From positions 13,238-77,237 of the forward strand of contig JAUSKP010000048.1 in the NCBI GenBank assembly GCA_030646555.1: a DNA stretch of 64,000 nt. The letters run 5' to 3'. Shown here one piece after another: positions 8,857 to 19,360 of this stretch. Origin of the DNA: a bacterium (GTDB taxonomy: Bacteria; Patescibacteriota; Minisyncoccia; UBA6257; 02-FULL-45-10c). Every line of letters begins with the position of its first letter. Positions within the stretch are counted from its first letter, which is position 1. The notes beneath the pieces were generated by a model. The model was given only the letters and a program-made list of their open reading frames with translations, did no database searches and had not been told where the DNA came from. The translations under genes and the position numbers were made by a program.

Positions 8857-9622
8857 GGATAATAATTTAGAATCATTAAAAAAATATTTTTGGCCTATTT
8901 TAAACATATTATTAATAGTTTTGGTGATTTTGGGCATATTTTCAGTTAGCGCGTTGCGCCGGTATGTTGATACCACTTCTTCAAATCGCACGATCTCTGT
9001 TTCAGCTGAAGGCAAAACTGTGGTTACTCCGGACATAGCTAAGATTAATTTTTCTGTTGTGACCGAAGGCGCCGATACCGTTAAAATATCCGAAGAAAAT
9101 ATTAAGAAAATGAATAAGGCCATTGATTTTGTAAAGTCGCAGGGGATCGGATCAAAAGATATCCAAACGGCAGGATACAGCCTTTCTCCAAAATATGAAT
9201 ACAACGAAGATAAGAGGGAAAGTTTCATTAGCGGCTACACATTAACCCAGACCATCTATATTCAGATCCGTGATTTTTCAAAGATTAGCGGCATTTTAGG
9301 CGCGTTGCCCGGACTCGGCGTTAACAACATAAGCTCCCTGTCTTTTGCCATAGAAAACCAAGATGAAGCTTTGAAAGTTGCGCGTGATCAGGCTTTTGAG
9401 AAAGCTTTTGTAAAAGCCAGAGAAATGGCAAAACAAAATGGAGTAAGAATTAAAAGAGTGGTCACTTTTTCCGATTATCAAAACAATTACCCAATCTACG
9501 CTAAAACAATGAGTTATGGAATCGGTGGAGGAGCGACCGATGAAGCAGTTCGGGCACCATCAATTGAGCCGGGTAGCCAAGAAGTGACCGTAAATGTGAG
9601 CATAACCTACGAAATAGATTAA
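8855..9622 (+). CDS. SIMPL (DUF541) domain membrane-anchored protein
   Basis: A 255-aa protein with one N-terminal membrane segment (about residues 15-38), then a SIMPL/DUF541 domain. The domain shows the typical start I-S-V-S-A-E-G-K (with V-T-P-D-I-A following), the middle P-K-Y-E-Y, and the end Q-E-V-T-V-N-V-S-I-T-Y-E-I. Relatives are periplasmic or surface proteins, one linked to oxidative stress in E. coli (YggE); the mechanism is unknown. An in-frame ATG at 8846 would add MCG. Both ATGs lie in the inverted-repeat element and neither has a Shine-Dalgarno. The next gene starts three bases after the stop. Confidence 0.85.
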   Translation: MDNNLESLKKYFWPILNILLIVLVILGIFSVSALRRYVDTTSSNRTISVSAEGKTVVTPDIAKINFSVVTEGADTVKISEENIKKMNKAIDFVKSQGIGSKDIQTAGYSLSPKYEYNEDKRESFISGYTLTQTIYIQIRDFSKISGILGALPGLGVNNISSLSFAIENQDEALKVARDQAFEKAFVKAREMAKQNGVRIKRVVTFSDYQNNYPIYAKTMSYGIGGGATDEAVRAPSIEPGSQEVTVNVSITYEID

Positions 9623-9625
9623 AAA

Positions 9626-10081
9626 ATGATAGCAAGATTTAGTAATTTGAAAGAAAGGTATCCTTTTATTCCTCAATTCATCAGATTCTTCCTTGTTGGA
9701 GCTATAAATACCGGAATAGATTTCGCGGTGCTGAATTTTCTTATTTTTTTTACCGAAAAAAGCAGCGGTGTTTACTATCCAGTTTTTAAATTTATTTCTT
9801 TTATGATTGCGGTCACCAATAGCTATTTTATGAATAAATATTGGACTTTCAAGTCCGATGATGCGTGCGGCGCAAAGCCTGGTGAATTTTTGAAGTTTTT
9901 GGGCGTTTATTTGGTTGGCGCAATAGTTAATGTCGGCGTTGCCACATATGTAGTAAATTACATTAGCGCCCCAATCGGATTTTCACCGGTCTTATGGGCG
10001 AATGTAGGGGCCTGTTTTGCAGTAGTGTTTACTCTTACTTGGAATTTCGTAGGTCTTAAATTTATAGTTTTTAAGAAATAA
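9626..10081 (+). CDS. GtrA family membrane protein
   Basis: A 151-aa protein with four predicted membrane segments and the GtrA signature (R-F-F-L-V-G-A-I-N-T-G-I-D near the N-terminus, N-K-Y-W-T-F mid-protein). GtrA-like proteins are thought to move undecaprenyl-phosphate-linked glucose across the membrane or assist glycosyl transfer in surface polysaccharide modification. It follows the SIMPL gene with a three-base gap, so the two probably form a transcription unit. Confidence 0.9.
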   Translation: MIARFSNLKERYPFIPQFIRFFLVGAINTGIDFAVLNFLIFFTEKSSGVYYPVFKFISFMIAVTNSYFMNKYWTFKSDDACGAKPGEFLKFLGVYLVGAIVNVGVATYVVNYISAPIGFSPVLWANVGACFAVVFTLTWNFVGLKFIVFKK

Positions 10082-10108
10082 ATTTAAACTTTAGTCCTTA
10101 GAAAATTG

Positions 10109-10142
10109 GAACGTGTTTTAAGATATATCTTATATGACGTTC
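10109..10142. promoter_or_regulatory. 34-bp dyad upstream of the 45-aa gene promoter
   Basis: Two nested palindromes share one centre at 10125.5: the 14-bp perfect TAAGATATATCTTA (10119-10132) and flanking GAACGT..ACGTTC (10109-10114, 10137-10142). The dyad ends five bases before the -35 box of the next promoter. It has no T-run, so an operator is more likely than a terminator. The regulator is unknown. Confidence 0.55.
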
Positions 10143-10147
10143 TAAAT

Positions 10148-10176
10148 TTGACAAGAATGAGAAAATAGTGTATATT
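10148..10176 (+). promoter_or_regulatory. Sigma70-type promoter of the 45-aa gene
   Basis: TTGACA at 10148-10153, a 17-base spacer and TATATT at 10171-10176. The surrounding bases closely match the promoter at 18763-18791; both contain TAGTGTAT and TTATACA around the -10 box. Confidence 0.85.
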
Positions 10177-10228
10177 ATACACTCAAGTGAATTGTTCGTT
10201 CCAAATTCAGAAAAAGGAGATAAAAAAG

Positions 10229-10366
10229 ATGTCAGAACCGAAAAAAGAGCTGAGTAGCGAGGATCAGAAAAGCGAGGAGGCTTTTGCCGATCTGGTCTTT
10301 GCTAGCGAAAATGCGGTTATGGACAAAACCGGCTGGTTCGAAGTTCCGGTAAAGGCAGGGGAATAA
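10229..10366 (+). CDS. Small acidic 45-aa protein, unknown function
   Basis: Begins MSEPKKELSSEDQKSEE and ends EVPVKAGE. It is hydrophilic with no membrane segment or known motif. Its reality rests on its complete expression unit: a consensus promoter 53 bases upstream, a strong Shine-Dalgarno (AAGGAGAT) ten bases before the ATG, and a hairpin terminator nine bases after the stop. This suggests high expression, possibly under control of the dyad at 10109. I do not recognise the family. Confidence 0.75.
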   Translation: MSEPKKELSSEDQKSEEAFADLVFASENAVMDKTGWFEVPVKAGE

Positions 10367-10374
10367 GTTTCAAT

Positions 10375-10409
10375 AAAAGGGCGGATCTAATATGATTTCG
10401 CCCTTTTTT
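10375..10409 (+). terminator. Terminator after the 45-aa gene
   Basis: Stem AAAGGGCG..CGCCCTTT with a run of T directly after. Confidence 0.85.
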
Positions 10410-10465
10410 ATTTGATGTTTTTAAGTTATAATCTTATTTAAGATTAGTAAAAAGAAAAAATTTAT

Positions 10466-10575
10466 GTCATTCCGGGCTCGACCCGGAATCCAGTCCGTCA
10501 TTGCGAGCCCTAAAGGGGCGTGGCAATCTAATGAATTACTAGAGATTGCTTCGTCGCAGACTTCTCGCAATGACG
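10466..10575. repeat. Two adjacent dispersed palindromes
   Basis: TCATTCCGGGCTCGACCCGGAATCCAG (one of the TCATTCC family, 10466-10492) is followed by a full-length TCATTGCGAG..CTCGCAATGAC palindrome (10498-10575). They separate the 45-aa gene from hpf. Confidence 0.9.
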
Positions 10576-10604
10576 AAGATAATAATTAAAATTAGTAAAA
10601 ATAT

Positions 10605-10919
10605 ATGAACTTAGATATTAAGGCAACAAATTTAGAATTAACTCCCGCTATTAAGCAGTATATTGAAACCAAAATTTCCGGGCTTTCCAAATTTTTAGAG
10701 AAATGGGAAAAATCCGGCAAAATAAACGTTAAATTTGAATTGGCCAGAACCACTAACCACCATAGCAAGGGTGAAGTTTTTTACGCTGAAATGAATCTTA
10801 ATTTGGGAGAAAAAATGCTCCGCGCCGAACATTCAGCCGAGGATGCGTATAAAGCGATAGATAAAGTGAAAGACATAATGAAAGAAGAAATTATTGAGTT
10901 TAAAGAAAAGTCTGAGTAA
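10605..10919 (+). CDS. hpf: Ribosome hibernation-promoting factor, short form
   Basis: A 104-aa HPF/RaiA (YfiA) family protein that binds the decoding region of resting ribosomes and blocks translation. It starts with the family pattern (MNLDIKATNLELTPAIKQYIE). It has the basic/aromatic middle (NVKFELARTTNHHSKGEVFYAEMNL) and helix 2 (A-E-D-A-Y-K-A-I-D-K-V). There is no C-terminal dimerisation domain, so it is the short form. Confidence 0.93.
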   Translation: MNLDIKATNLELTPAIKQYIETKISGLSKFLEKWEKSGKINVKFELARTTNHHSKGEVFYAEMNLNLGEKMLRAEHSAEDAYKAIDKVKDIMKEEIIEFKEKSE

Positions 10920-10932
10920 AAATATAATACTC

Positions 10933-11006
10933 GTCATTGCGATTGCCGCTGAAGCAATCTATTTTAATCACGAGATTGCCACGTCGCAGACTCCTCGCAA
11001 TGACAG
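10933..11006. repeat. TCATTGCGA..TCGCAATGACAG palindrome
   Basis: Full palindrome filling the gap between hpf and secA and ending eight bases before the secA ATG. Confidence 0.9.
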
Positions 11007-11014
11007 AAAAATAA

Positions 11015-13363
<2,349 letters not shown>

Positions 13364-13364
13364 T

Positions 13365-13419
13365 TTTAGGAAGTCCGACTTCCTAAATTAAAAACCTCCA
13401 AAATTTTGGAGGTTTTTTT
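13365..13419. terminator. Two hairpins between convergent secA and pilin-like genes
   Basis: TTTAGGAAGTCCGACTTCCTAAA (13365-13387, written here as an imperfect-centre palindrome with arms TTTAGGAAGT/ACTTCCTAAA) is followed by AACCTCCaaaattttGGAGGTT with T-run (13393-13419). The second has T/A runs on both sides and can act as a bidirectional terminator. Confidence 0.8.
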
Positions 13420-13429
13420 GCTTCTAAAC

Positions 13430-15751
13430 TTACCTTATTTTTAATTTCAGTCCAGTAATTTCGGCTCTTAATTCTTCAATCTGTTTCTGCTGGTCTTGAA
13501 TAGCGCCGGTCAAAATTGCTTCCATACCGGTTGGATTGTACCAATAGTATCCTTTATCATCTTGCGAGATCATTTCCGGAATAACATTTTTAACCTCTTG
13601 AGCAATAAATCCATACTTCAATCCCGGATTTGTGCCAAACTGGCTGTCGTGAAGCGCGTTCCATCTGTAAGAAACAGGGCGAAGAGCCATTATTTTATTA
13701 AGAGACTCTCCTTTTAATTCACTATAAACATTTTTCCATCGCTGGTCAGAAGTGCTAGTCCAGGCAGTTCCCGTAGACAATCCGGCTGTTCCGACAACAC
13801 TAAGCGCGTACGTCCCTGGCGCCGTCGTCCCAATGCCGACTTTGCCGGATGAATTTACCGTCAAAACATCACCCACTGAAGCATCGCTAACAGAAAAATA
13901 ATTCTTTCCTCCATTATAGTTTCCATAAGCGGAAGTTGGAGGCGTAAAATTAGCTGTCCATCTGGCAATCCCTTTGCTTACACGAACCTCATCTATTGCC
14001 CCGGTAAATCTTGACCCAGGGGCAGAGTCTGCGCCAAGGAAAAAGCCGGCGGTGGCGGCGTCATTGGTCGGAACCCCTGTTACGTCTTTAGTGTCTTGAA
14101 GTGCACCATCTATGTATAATTTTAGCGTGTTGCTTTGCCTAATAAAGGCGACGTGGTGCCAAGCATTATCACTGGTGTCCACCGTAGAGGTTACATCGTA
14201 GGCCGTCGCAGAGCTGTTCCAAATATACGCCCATAAATATTTCCCGCCGTAAATTTTCCAACTGGAACCGGCGCCGGTATTGTCTCCATATGCAATTATA
14301 GGGTTAGTCCATTGACTATCCGTAGTAATCGCGCTTTTGTACCATAGATCTATAGTGAATTCGCCGCTTCCCATTTCATAGTCAACGTTATCCGTTGGTC
14401 CGGCAACATAGTCGCCTGTACCATCAAACAAAATAGAACCTGTCCCAAATTTTTGAAATGCTGTGTCAATTTGAGCGTCTGCTTGGCGCGTCATAGTTTT
14501 ACTGGATTCATCGGTTATAGTAGCGGAACCGTCTGTTCCATTGGCATGGATAAGCGTTTTACTATAACTGTCATCCACACCTACTTCCGTAAATAATCCA
14601 GTATCGCGTCCTCTTACGTCAAGTGTTGATTCTGGTGTCGTCGTCCCTATGCCGACTTTGCCGGCAGTTGAAATAAATATCGTTGATGTTCCGACTGCGG
14701 TGTTTGCACTGCTAAAGTATGCAAGCTGGCCGGTAGAACCCGTCAAACTCGCGCTTCCGCCCGCGACACAAGTTCCATTTATGGCAAAACAGCCTCTTGC
14801 AACATCTATTCCGCCAGTTGAAGAAAAAGTAGATGTGGCAGTTGAAAAGTTTATGCCATTAGTATTTCCCACAGAAAACAAACTGCCGGGAGTCGTGGAG
14901 GAAATGCCGACGTTGCCGCCATTAGTGATGATTAAGTTAGTAGCCGTGGAAGAACCAATCACAAAAGCTGGACCGGTAATTCCGTTGGGATTGACAGACA
15001 AAAGTCCCCATGGAGAAGAAGAGGCGATGCCAGTCTTGCCCTCTATTATCATTCCTGAAGTTGGCGCCGCGATAATGCCGTAAGTTGCTCCGACAGAAGC
15101 GCTGCCAGTTATACCCAGTTTGGACAGGGGCGCCGTATTTCCGATGCCGACACTACCACTTATATAAGCATTATTCCAAGGCAAAGCAGTAGTGCCGATA
15201 TCATAAAAAGTTGCGGCGCCGGGAATAAGATTAGAATCAAAAGTAGCGGCGGACACGCGGGCAATTGCCGAGCTTAAAGTGCGGGAAAAAGCGGATGCCG
15301 GATTAGTGGTGTTGTAGCTCAAAGTCAGATCAATTTGCACGGAATCATGCCCTGAATATCCGGAAACTTTTAAAAAGTTAACTGCGTCGGCAACAACACT
15401 GCTATTGGTAAGCGGTTGGGGAGTGCCGTTAGCTTCTTCTTTATAAACTATGCCGTTTAAAATATAAAATTCCGTAGGATTTTTGGTATCGTCTTTAAAT
15501 CTCAAAACTAAAGTGGAGGTGGAAGTGCCGGCGTCTATATCAATGACAGAAGAATCCCTAATAGATCTCTGCATATTTTGCAGGGTGAAATTAAGCTGTT
15601 CATTGACTTCTATGACGGCAGTTTGCCTGCTTTTAATTTTTGTAGTGTCAATCAGAACGCCGGATAAAACTGCTCCTGTGGCGCCTAAGATGGCGGTATA
15701 AATTAAAACTTCCATGAGGGTAAAACCACCTATTTTTTTATTTGTAGTCAT
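13430..15751 (-). CDS. Pilin-like surface protein with LamG domain and S74 chaperone
   Basis: A secreted surface protein of ~773 aa. The N-terminus is a type IV prepilin signal: short basic leader, cleavage site GG/FTLMEVLIYTAILG with Glu at +5. About 250 residues follow that resemble tail-fibre stalks, with repeated G-K-V-G-I-G-T-T-T-P/A-P-type motifs (near 285, 375 and 645). A LamG-like jelly-roll domain is at about 425-620 (FTIDLWYK, WHHVAFIRQSNTLKLYIDGAL, IDEVRVSKGIARW). The end is a peptidase S74 intramolecular chaperone (S-D-Q-R-W-K-N then YGFIAQEV, C-terminal coiled coil). S74 domains trimerise phage tail spikes and then cut themselves off. The start at 15751 is preferred over the in-frame ATG at 15766 because TATAAT lies exactly six bases before it. 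A role as host- or glycan-binding adhesin is inferred. Confidence 0.88.
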   Translation of the reverse strand: MTTNKKIGGFTLMEVLIYTAILGATGAVLSGVLIDTTKIKSRQTAVIEVNEQLNFTLQNMQRSIRDSSVIDIDAGTSTSTLVLRFKDDTKNPTEFYILNGIVYKEEANGTPQPLTNSSVVADAVNFLKVSGYSGHDSVQIDLTLSYNTTNPASAFSRTLSSAIARVSAATFDSNLIPGAATFYDIGTTALPWNNAYISGSVGIGNTAPLSKLGITGSASVGATYGIIAAPTSGMIIEGKTGIASSSPWGLLSVNPNGITGPAFVIGSSTATNLIITNGGNVGISSTTPGSLFSVGNTNGINFSTATSTFSSTGGIDVARGCFAINGTCVAGGSASLTGSTGQLAYFSSANTAVGTSTIFISTAGKVGIGTTTPESTLDVRGRDTGLFTEVGVDDSYSKTLIHANGTDGSATITDESSKTMTRQADAQIDTAFQKFGTGSILFDGTGDYVAGPTDNVDYEMGSGEFTIDLWYKSAITTDSQWTNPIIAYGDNTGAGSSWKIYGGKYLWAYIWNSSATAYDVTSTVDTSDNAWHHVAFIRQSNTLKLYIDGALQDTKDVTGVPTNDAATAGFFLGADSAPGSRFTGAIDEVRVSKGIARWTANFTPPTSAYGNYNGGKNYFSVSDASVGDVLTVNSSGKVGIGTTAPGTYALSVVGTAGLSTGTAWTSTSDQRWKNVYSELKGESLNKIMALRPVSYRWNALHDSQFGTNPGLKYGFIAQEVKNVIPEMISQDDKGYYWYNPTGMEAILTGAIQDQQKQIEELRAEITGLKLKIR

Positions 15752-15757
15752 AGATAT

Positions 15758-15763
15758 ATTATA
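15758..15763 (-). promoter_or_regulatory. -10 box for leaderless pilin-like mRNA
   Basis: TATAAT with six bases (ATATCT) to the ATG at 15751, predicting transcription start at the A of the start codon. Confidence 0.65.
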
Positions 15764-15778
15764 CAATAATATTAGGTT

Positions 15779-15826
15779 AAGGAATATAGAATTTAGAATA
15801 TTGAATATAGAATAGGAATAGAGAAT
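15779..15826. repeat. TAGAATATAGAATA-type A+T repeat, left flank
   Basis: Tandem imperfect copies of GAATATAGAATA. The inverted counterpart (ATTCTATATTCTATATTC) is at 16231-16272, so the pair brackets the four-helix-bundle gene. A third block is at 23082-23126. Confidence 0.75.
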
Positions 15827-15833
15827 GTTGAAT

Positions 15834-16223
15834 TTAAGATTCGTATCTTTTCTGGCGAGTAGCTTGCAATAAGCCTGTAAGAAGTTTATTGGCTATAATT
15901 GATTGCTCAGCGCATTCGTCAAAATATTCTTTTGATAAATAACCAACATCCTTAGCAATTAAAAGCTGGTTTTGAAGCTCAGTCATTGAACCCTTAGCGT
16001 TGCTGTAGAAATAATGTTTTTCTTTTGAGGACCTTCTGCTAAAACCCTCGGCAATATTAGAAGTAAAAGAAACTACAGCTCTTCTCATTTGATCTGTGAG
16101 TCCATATTTTTCTTCTGAAGGAAAGTTTTTAGTTTCCTTATAAATCATCAAAACTAGTTTGTGTCCTTCCTGCCAAACTAATAAATCGGTAAATCTTTGA
16201 ATTTTCTTAATTTCCTTATTCAT
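15834..16223 (-). CDS. Four-helix-bundle protein (23S rRNA IVS/S23 family)
   Basis: A 129-aa protein of the S23/IVP family first known from intervening sequences in 23S rRNA. Signature segments are F-x-D-L-x-V-W-Q-E, then Y-G-L-T-D-Q-M-R-R-A, S-N-I-A-E-G-F-S-R-R-S, and the later helix Y-F-Y-S-N-A-K-G-S-M-T-E-L-Q. The function is unknown. Here it lies outside rRNA but is flanked by inverted A+T-rich repeats, which may be a trace of its mobile origin. Confidence 0.92.
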   Translation of the reverse strand: MNKEIKKIQRFTDLLVWQEGHKLVLMIYKETKNFPSEEKYGLTDQMRRAVVSFTSNIAEGFSRRSSKEKHYFYSNAKGSMTELQNQLLIAKDVGYLSKEYFDECAEQSIIANKLLTGLLQATRQKRYES

Positions 16224-16230
16224 AGTTTTA

Positions 16231-16272
16231 GTTTTTTATTCTATATTCTATATTCTGTATTCAATATTCTCA
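16231..16272. repeat. TAGAATATAGAATA-type repeat, right flank (inverted)
   Basis: TATTCTATATTCTATATTCTG and the following ATTCAATATTCTCA are the reverse of the block at 15779-15826. Confidence 0.75.
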
Positions 16273-16968
16273 TTATACCCCAGAGGGGTCCGTGAAAAAG
16301 ATAACCAAAGTTTTAAAAAGAATTTTAATATCTAGCCATAAAGACTGATTTTCCAAATAATATTTGTCGTATTCTAATTCCTTAAGAAAGGGGAGTCCTG
16401 AAGCGCCATTCACTTGAGATAGGCCGGTCAAGCCCGTTTTTGCCGCAAGAAGCTCGCGATATTCTCTGGGGTAAGCAAATAGTTCTTCCGGTTCGTGCGG
16501 CCTTGGGCCGACCAAAGAAAGCTCTCCTTTTAAAACATTTATTAATTGCGGAAGCTCATCTAATCTGAATTTTCTTAAAAACCTGCCAACTTTTGTAATG
16601 CGGGGATCATTTTTTATCTTAAAGAATGGCCCGTCCTTGCGCTCATTTAAGCTTAATAAATCTTTCTTTTGTTTTTCAGCGCCTAAAACCATGGATCTGA
16701 ATTTATACACTTTGATTATTTTTCCTTCGCTTATTCTGTCTAGTTTTATTAAAATCGGACTATTTGTCATTTTTGCGAAAAATCCCCCTTCATCCCCCTT
16801 TATAAAGGGGGAAAGAGGGGGATTAGGATTTGTTAATATTTGGGACATCGGAAGTCCAAGAAAAGAATCCATTTTTATGGCCAGCGCGATGAACGGAAAG
16901 AACGGAAGCAAAATAATTAGACCTATTAATGAGCCAAGTATGTCAATTAGTCTTTTTATGATAAACAT
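16273..16968 (-). CDS. Undecaprenyl-phosphate sugar-phosphate transferase
   Basis: Polyprenyl-phosphate hexose-1-phosphate transferase (bacterial sugar transferase, WcaJ/PglC-like), the enzyme that starts lipid-linked glycan synthesis. One N-terminal membrane re-entrant helix (RLIDILGSLIGLIILLPFF) is followed by the catalytic core: K-F-R-S-M, then D-P-R-I-T-K-V-G-R-F-L-R-K-F-R-L-D-E-L-P-Q-L and S-L-V-G-P-R-P. At residues ~48-62 the expected short loop is replaced by a translated repeat (NPPLSPFIKGDEGGFF). It lies upstream of, and divergent from, a GT4 glycosyltransferase that probably acts in the same pathway. Confidence 0.93.
   Translation of the reverse strand: MFIIKRLIDILGSLIGLIILLPFFPFIALAIKMDSFLGLPMSQILTNPNPPLSPFIKGDEGGFFAKMTNSPILIKLDRISEGKIIKVYKFRSMVLGAEKQKKDLLSLNERKDGPFFKIKNDPRITKVGRFLRKFRLDELPQLINVLKGELSLVGPRPHEPEELFAYPREYRELLAAKTGLTGLSQVNGASGLPFLKELEYDKYYLENQSLWLDIKILFKTLVIFFTDPSGV
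16781..16823. repeat. AATCCCCCTT palindromic repeat inside the sugar transferase
   Basis: CCCCCTT..AAGGGGG arms within the coding sequence, encoding P-P-L-S-P-F-I-K-G-D-E-G-G-F in frame. The same peptide pattern is known to recur in unrelated proteins of repeat-rich genomes such as cyanobacteria. Confidence 0.85.
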
Positions 16969-16974
16969 TTTTTA

Positions 16975-16980
16975 ATTATA
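16975..16980 (-). promoter_or_regulatory. -10 box for leaderless sugar transferase mRNA
   Basis: TATAAT with six bases (TAAAAA) to the ATG at 16968. Confidence 0.6.
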
Positions 16981-17204
16981 TACTATTATTGTTAATAATT
17001 TTAAATTACAAATTTTAAATTTTTAATCAATACCCAATTACTAAATTTAAATGAATAAACAAAAACAAGGAAGGGTTTACGGGTCTATGTTATAATTTTG
17101 AAATCAAAAAAGATGAAATAAATGTTAGAACCTGTTTTTAAATTTAGATATTACTGTTTTAAAATTGATTTAAAATTTGTAATTTTAAATTTAATATTTA
17201 TTAT

Positions 17205-18667
<1,463 letters not shown>

Positions 18668-18683
<16 letters not shown>

Positions 18684-18757
18684 TACGGGATCCAGGTCGA
18701 GGACTGGATTCCAAATCAAGTTTGGAATGACAGAGGGAGAAATGCTCGCAATGACAG
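18668..18757. repeat. TCATCCCGTACTTGATACGGGAT repeat at the GT4 3' end
   Basis: Overlaps the last codons of the GT4 gene and continues as ATTCCAAATCAAGTTTGGAATGACAG and GCTCGCAATGACAG. It ends just before the next promoter. Confidence 0.85.
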
Positions 18758-18762
18758 AAAAT

Positions 18763-18791
18763 TTGACAAATAGGTGAAATTAGTGTATTTT
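18763..18791 (+). promoter_or_regulatory. Sigma70-type promoter of the TrkA_C-like gene
   Basis: TTGACA at 18763-18768, a 17-base spacer and TATTTT at 18786-18791. Near-identical surroundings to the promoter at 10148. Confidence 0.85.
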
Positions 18792-18825
18792 ATACATAGT
18801 TCATTCAACCTTTAGGAGGGGAAAA

Positions 18826-19080
18826 TTGATAGAAACAATAAAAGAAGAAGAGGTAAAGATAAATACCAAGAGCGGGATTGTCGGAAAAACAATAAGCGAA
18901 ATTGAGAAAGAATTCCAGGTTTGCATAGTGGAATTAAAAAATCTCAGCGATCGCGCATTCGTGTTTTCGTGGGAGGAAAAACCTGAAAAATCCACAACTA
19001 TCAAACCGGAAGACGAGATAGTTGTTTCCGGAGAACCGTTGAATATCAAGCAGTTTTCCAAGGCCGCCTCTCTGAATTAA
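18826..19080 (+). CDS. Stand-alone TrkA_C (RCK_C)-like domain protein
   Basis: An 84-aa protein consisting of little more than a TrkA_C-like domain: S-G-I-V-G-K-T-I-S-E-I-E-K-E, then C-I-V-E-L, and the P-E-D-E-I-V-V-S-G-E-P-L-N-I-K-Q-F end. In K+ channels and transporters this domain senses ligands such as nucleotides or c-di-AMP. No channel domain is attached and no Trk gene is nearby, so the partner is unknown. The start is TTG, chosen because a strong Shine-Dalgarno (AGGAGGGG) lies just upstream and the only promoter is 35 bases further up. A terminator follows nine bases after the stop. Confidence 0.72.
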   Translation: MIETIKEEEVKINTKSGIVGKTISEIEKEFQVCIVELKNLSDRAFVFSWEEKPEKSTTIKPEDEIVVSGEPLNIKQFSKAASLN

Positions 19081-19088
19081 GAGAAGCA

Positions 19089-19127
19089 CCCCCTCACTCA
19101 TATAGAGTGAGGGGGTTTTATTTTTAT
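19089..19127 (+). terminator. Terminator after the TrkA_C-like gene
   Basis: CCCCCTCACTC/GAGTGAGGGGG stem, five-base loop, then TTTTATTTTTAT. Confidence 0.9.
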
Positions 19128-19154
19128 ATCATTTTTCTTCCTTTCTGTTTGTTT

Positions 19155-19297
19155 GTCATTCCTGCGAAAGCAGGAATCCATGTTTTTAGTTCATAATCTC
19201 TGGATTCCGGGTCAAGCCCGGAATGACAGATATGAGTAGATTGCTTCCTCCTTCGCATGGCTTCGGACGGACAAGTCGGCGGCACTCGCAATGACGG
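19155..19297. repeat. Composite palindromic repeats between genes
   Basis: TCATTCCTGCGAAAGCAGGAATCCA..ATTCCGGGTCAAGCCCGGAATGACAG is followed by GATTGCTTCC..CTCGCAATGACGG, itself interrupted by a CCTTCGCATGGCTTCGGACGG insert. Confidence 0.9.
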
Positions 19298-19348
19298 AAA
19301 GACAACAAAAATGACATAGAGAAACTTCATTTTTTGTTCATTTTAAGT

Positions 19349-19354
19349 TAAAAT
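19349..19354 (+). promoter_or_regulatory. -10 box for leaderless lepA mRNA
   Basis: TAAAAT with six bases (CTATAA) to the ATG at 19361; no Shine-Dalgarno. Confidence 0.5.
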
Positions 19355-19360
19355 CTATAA

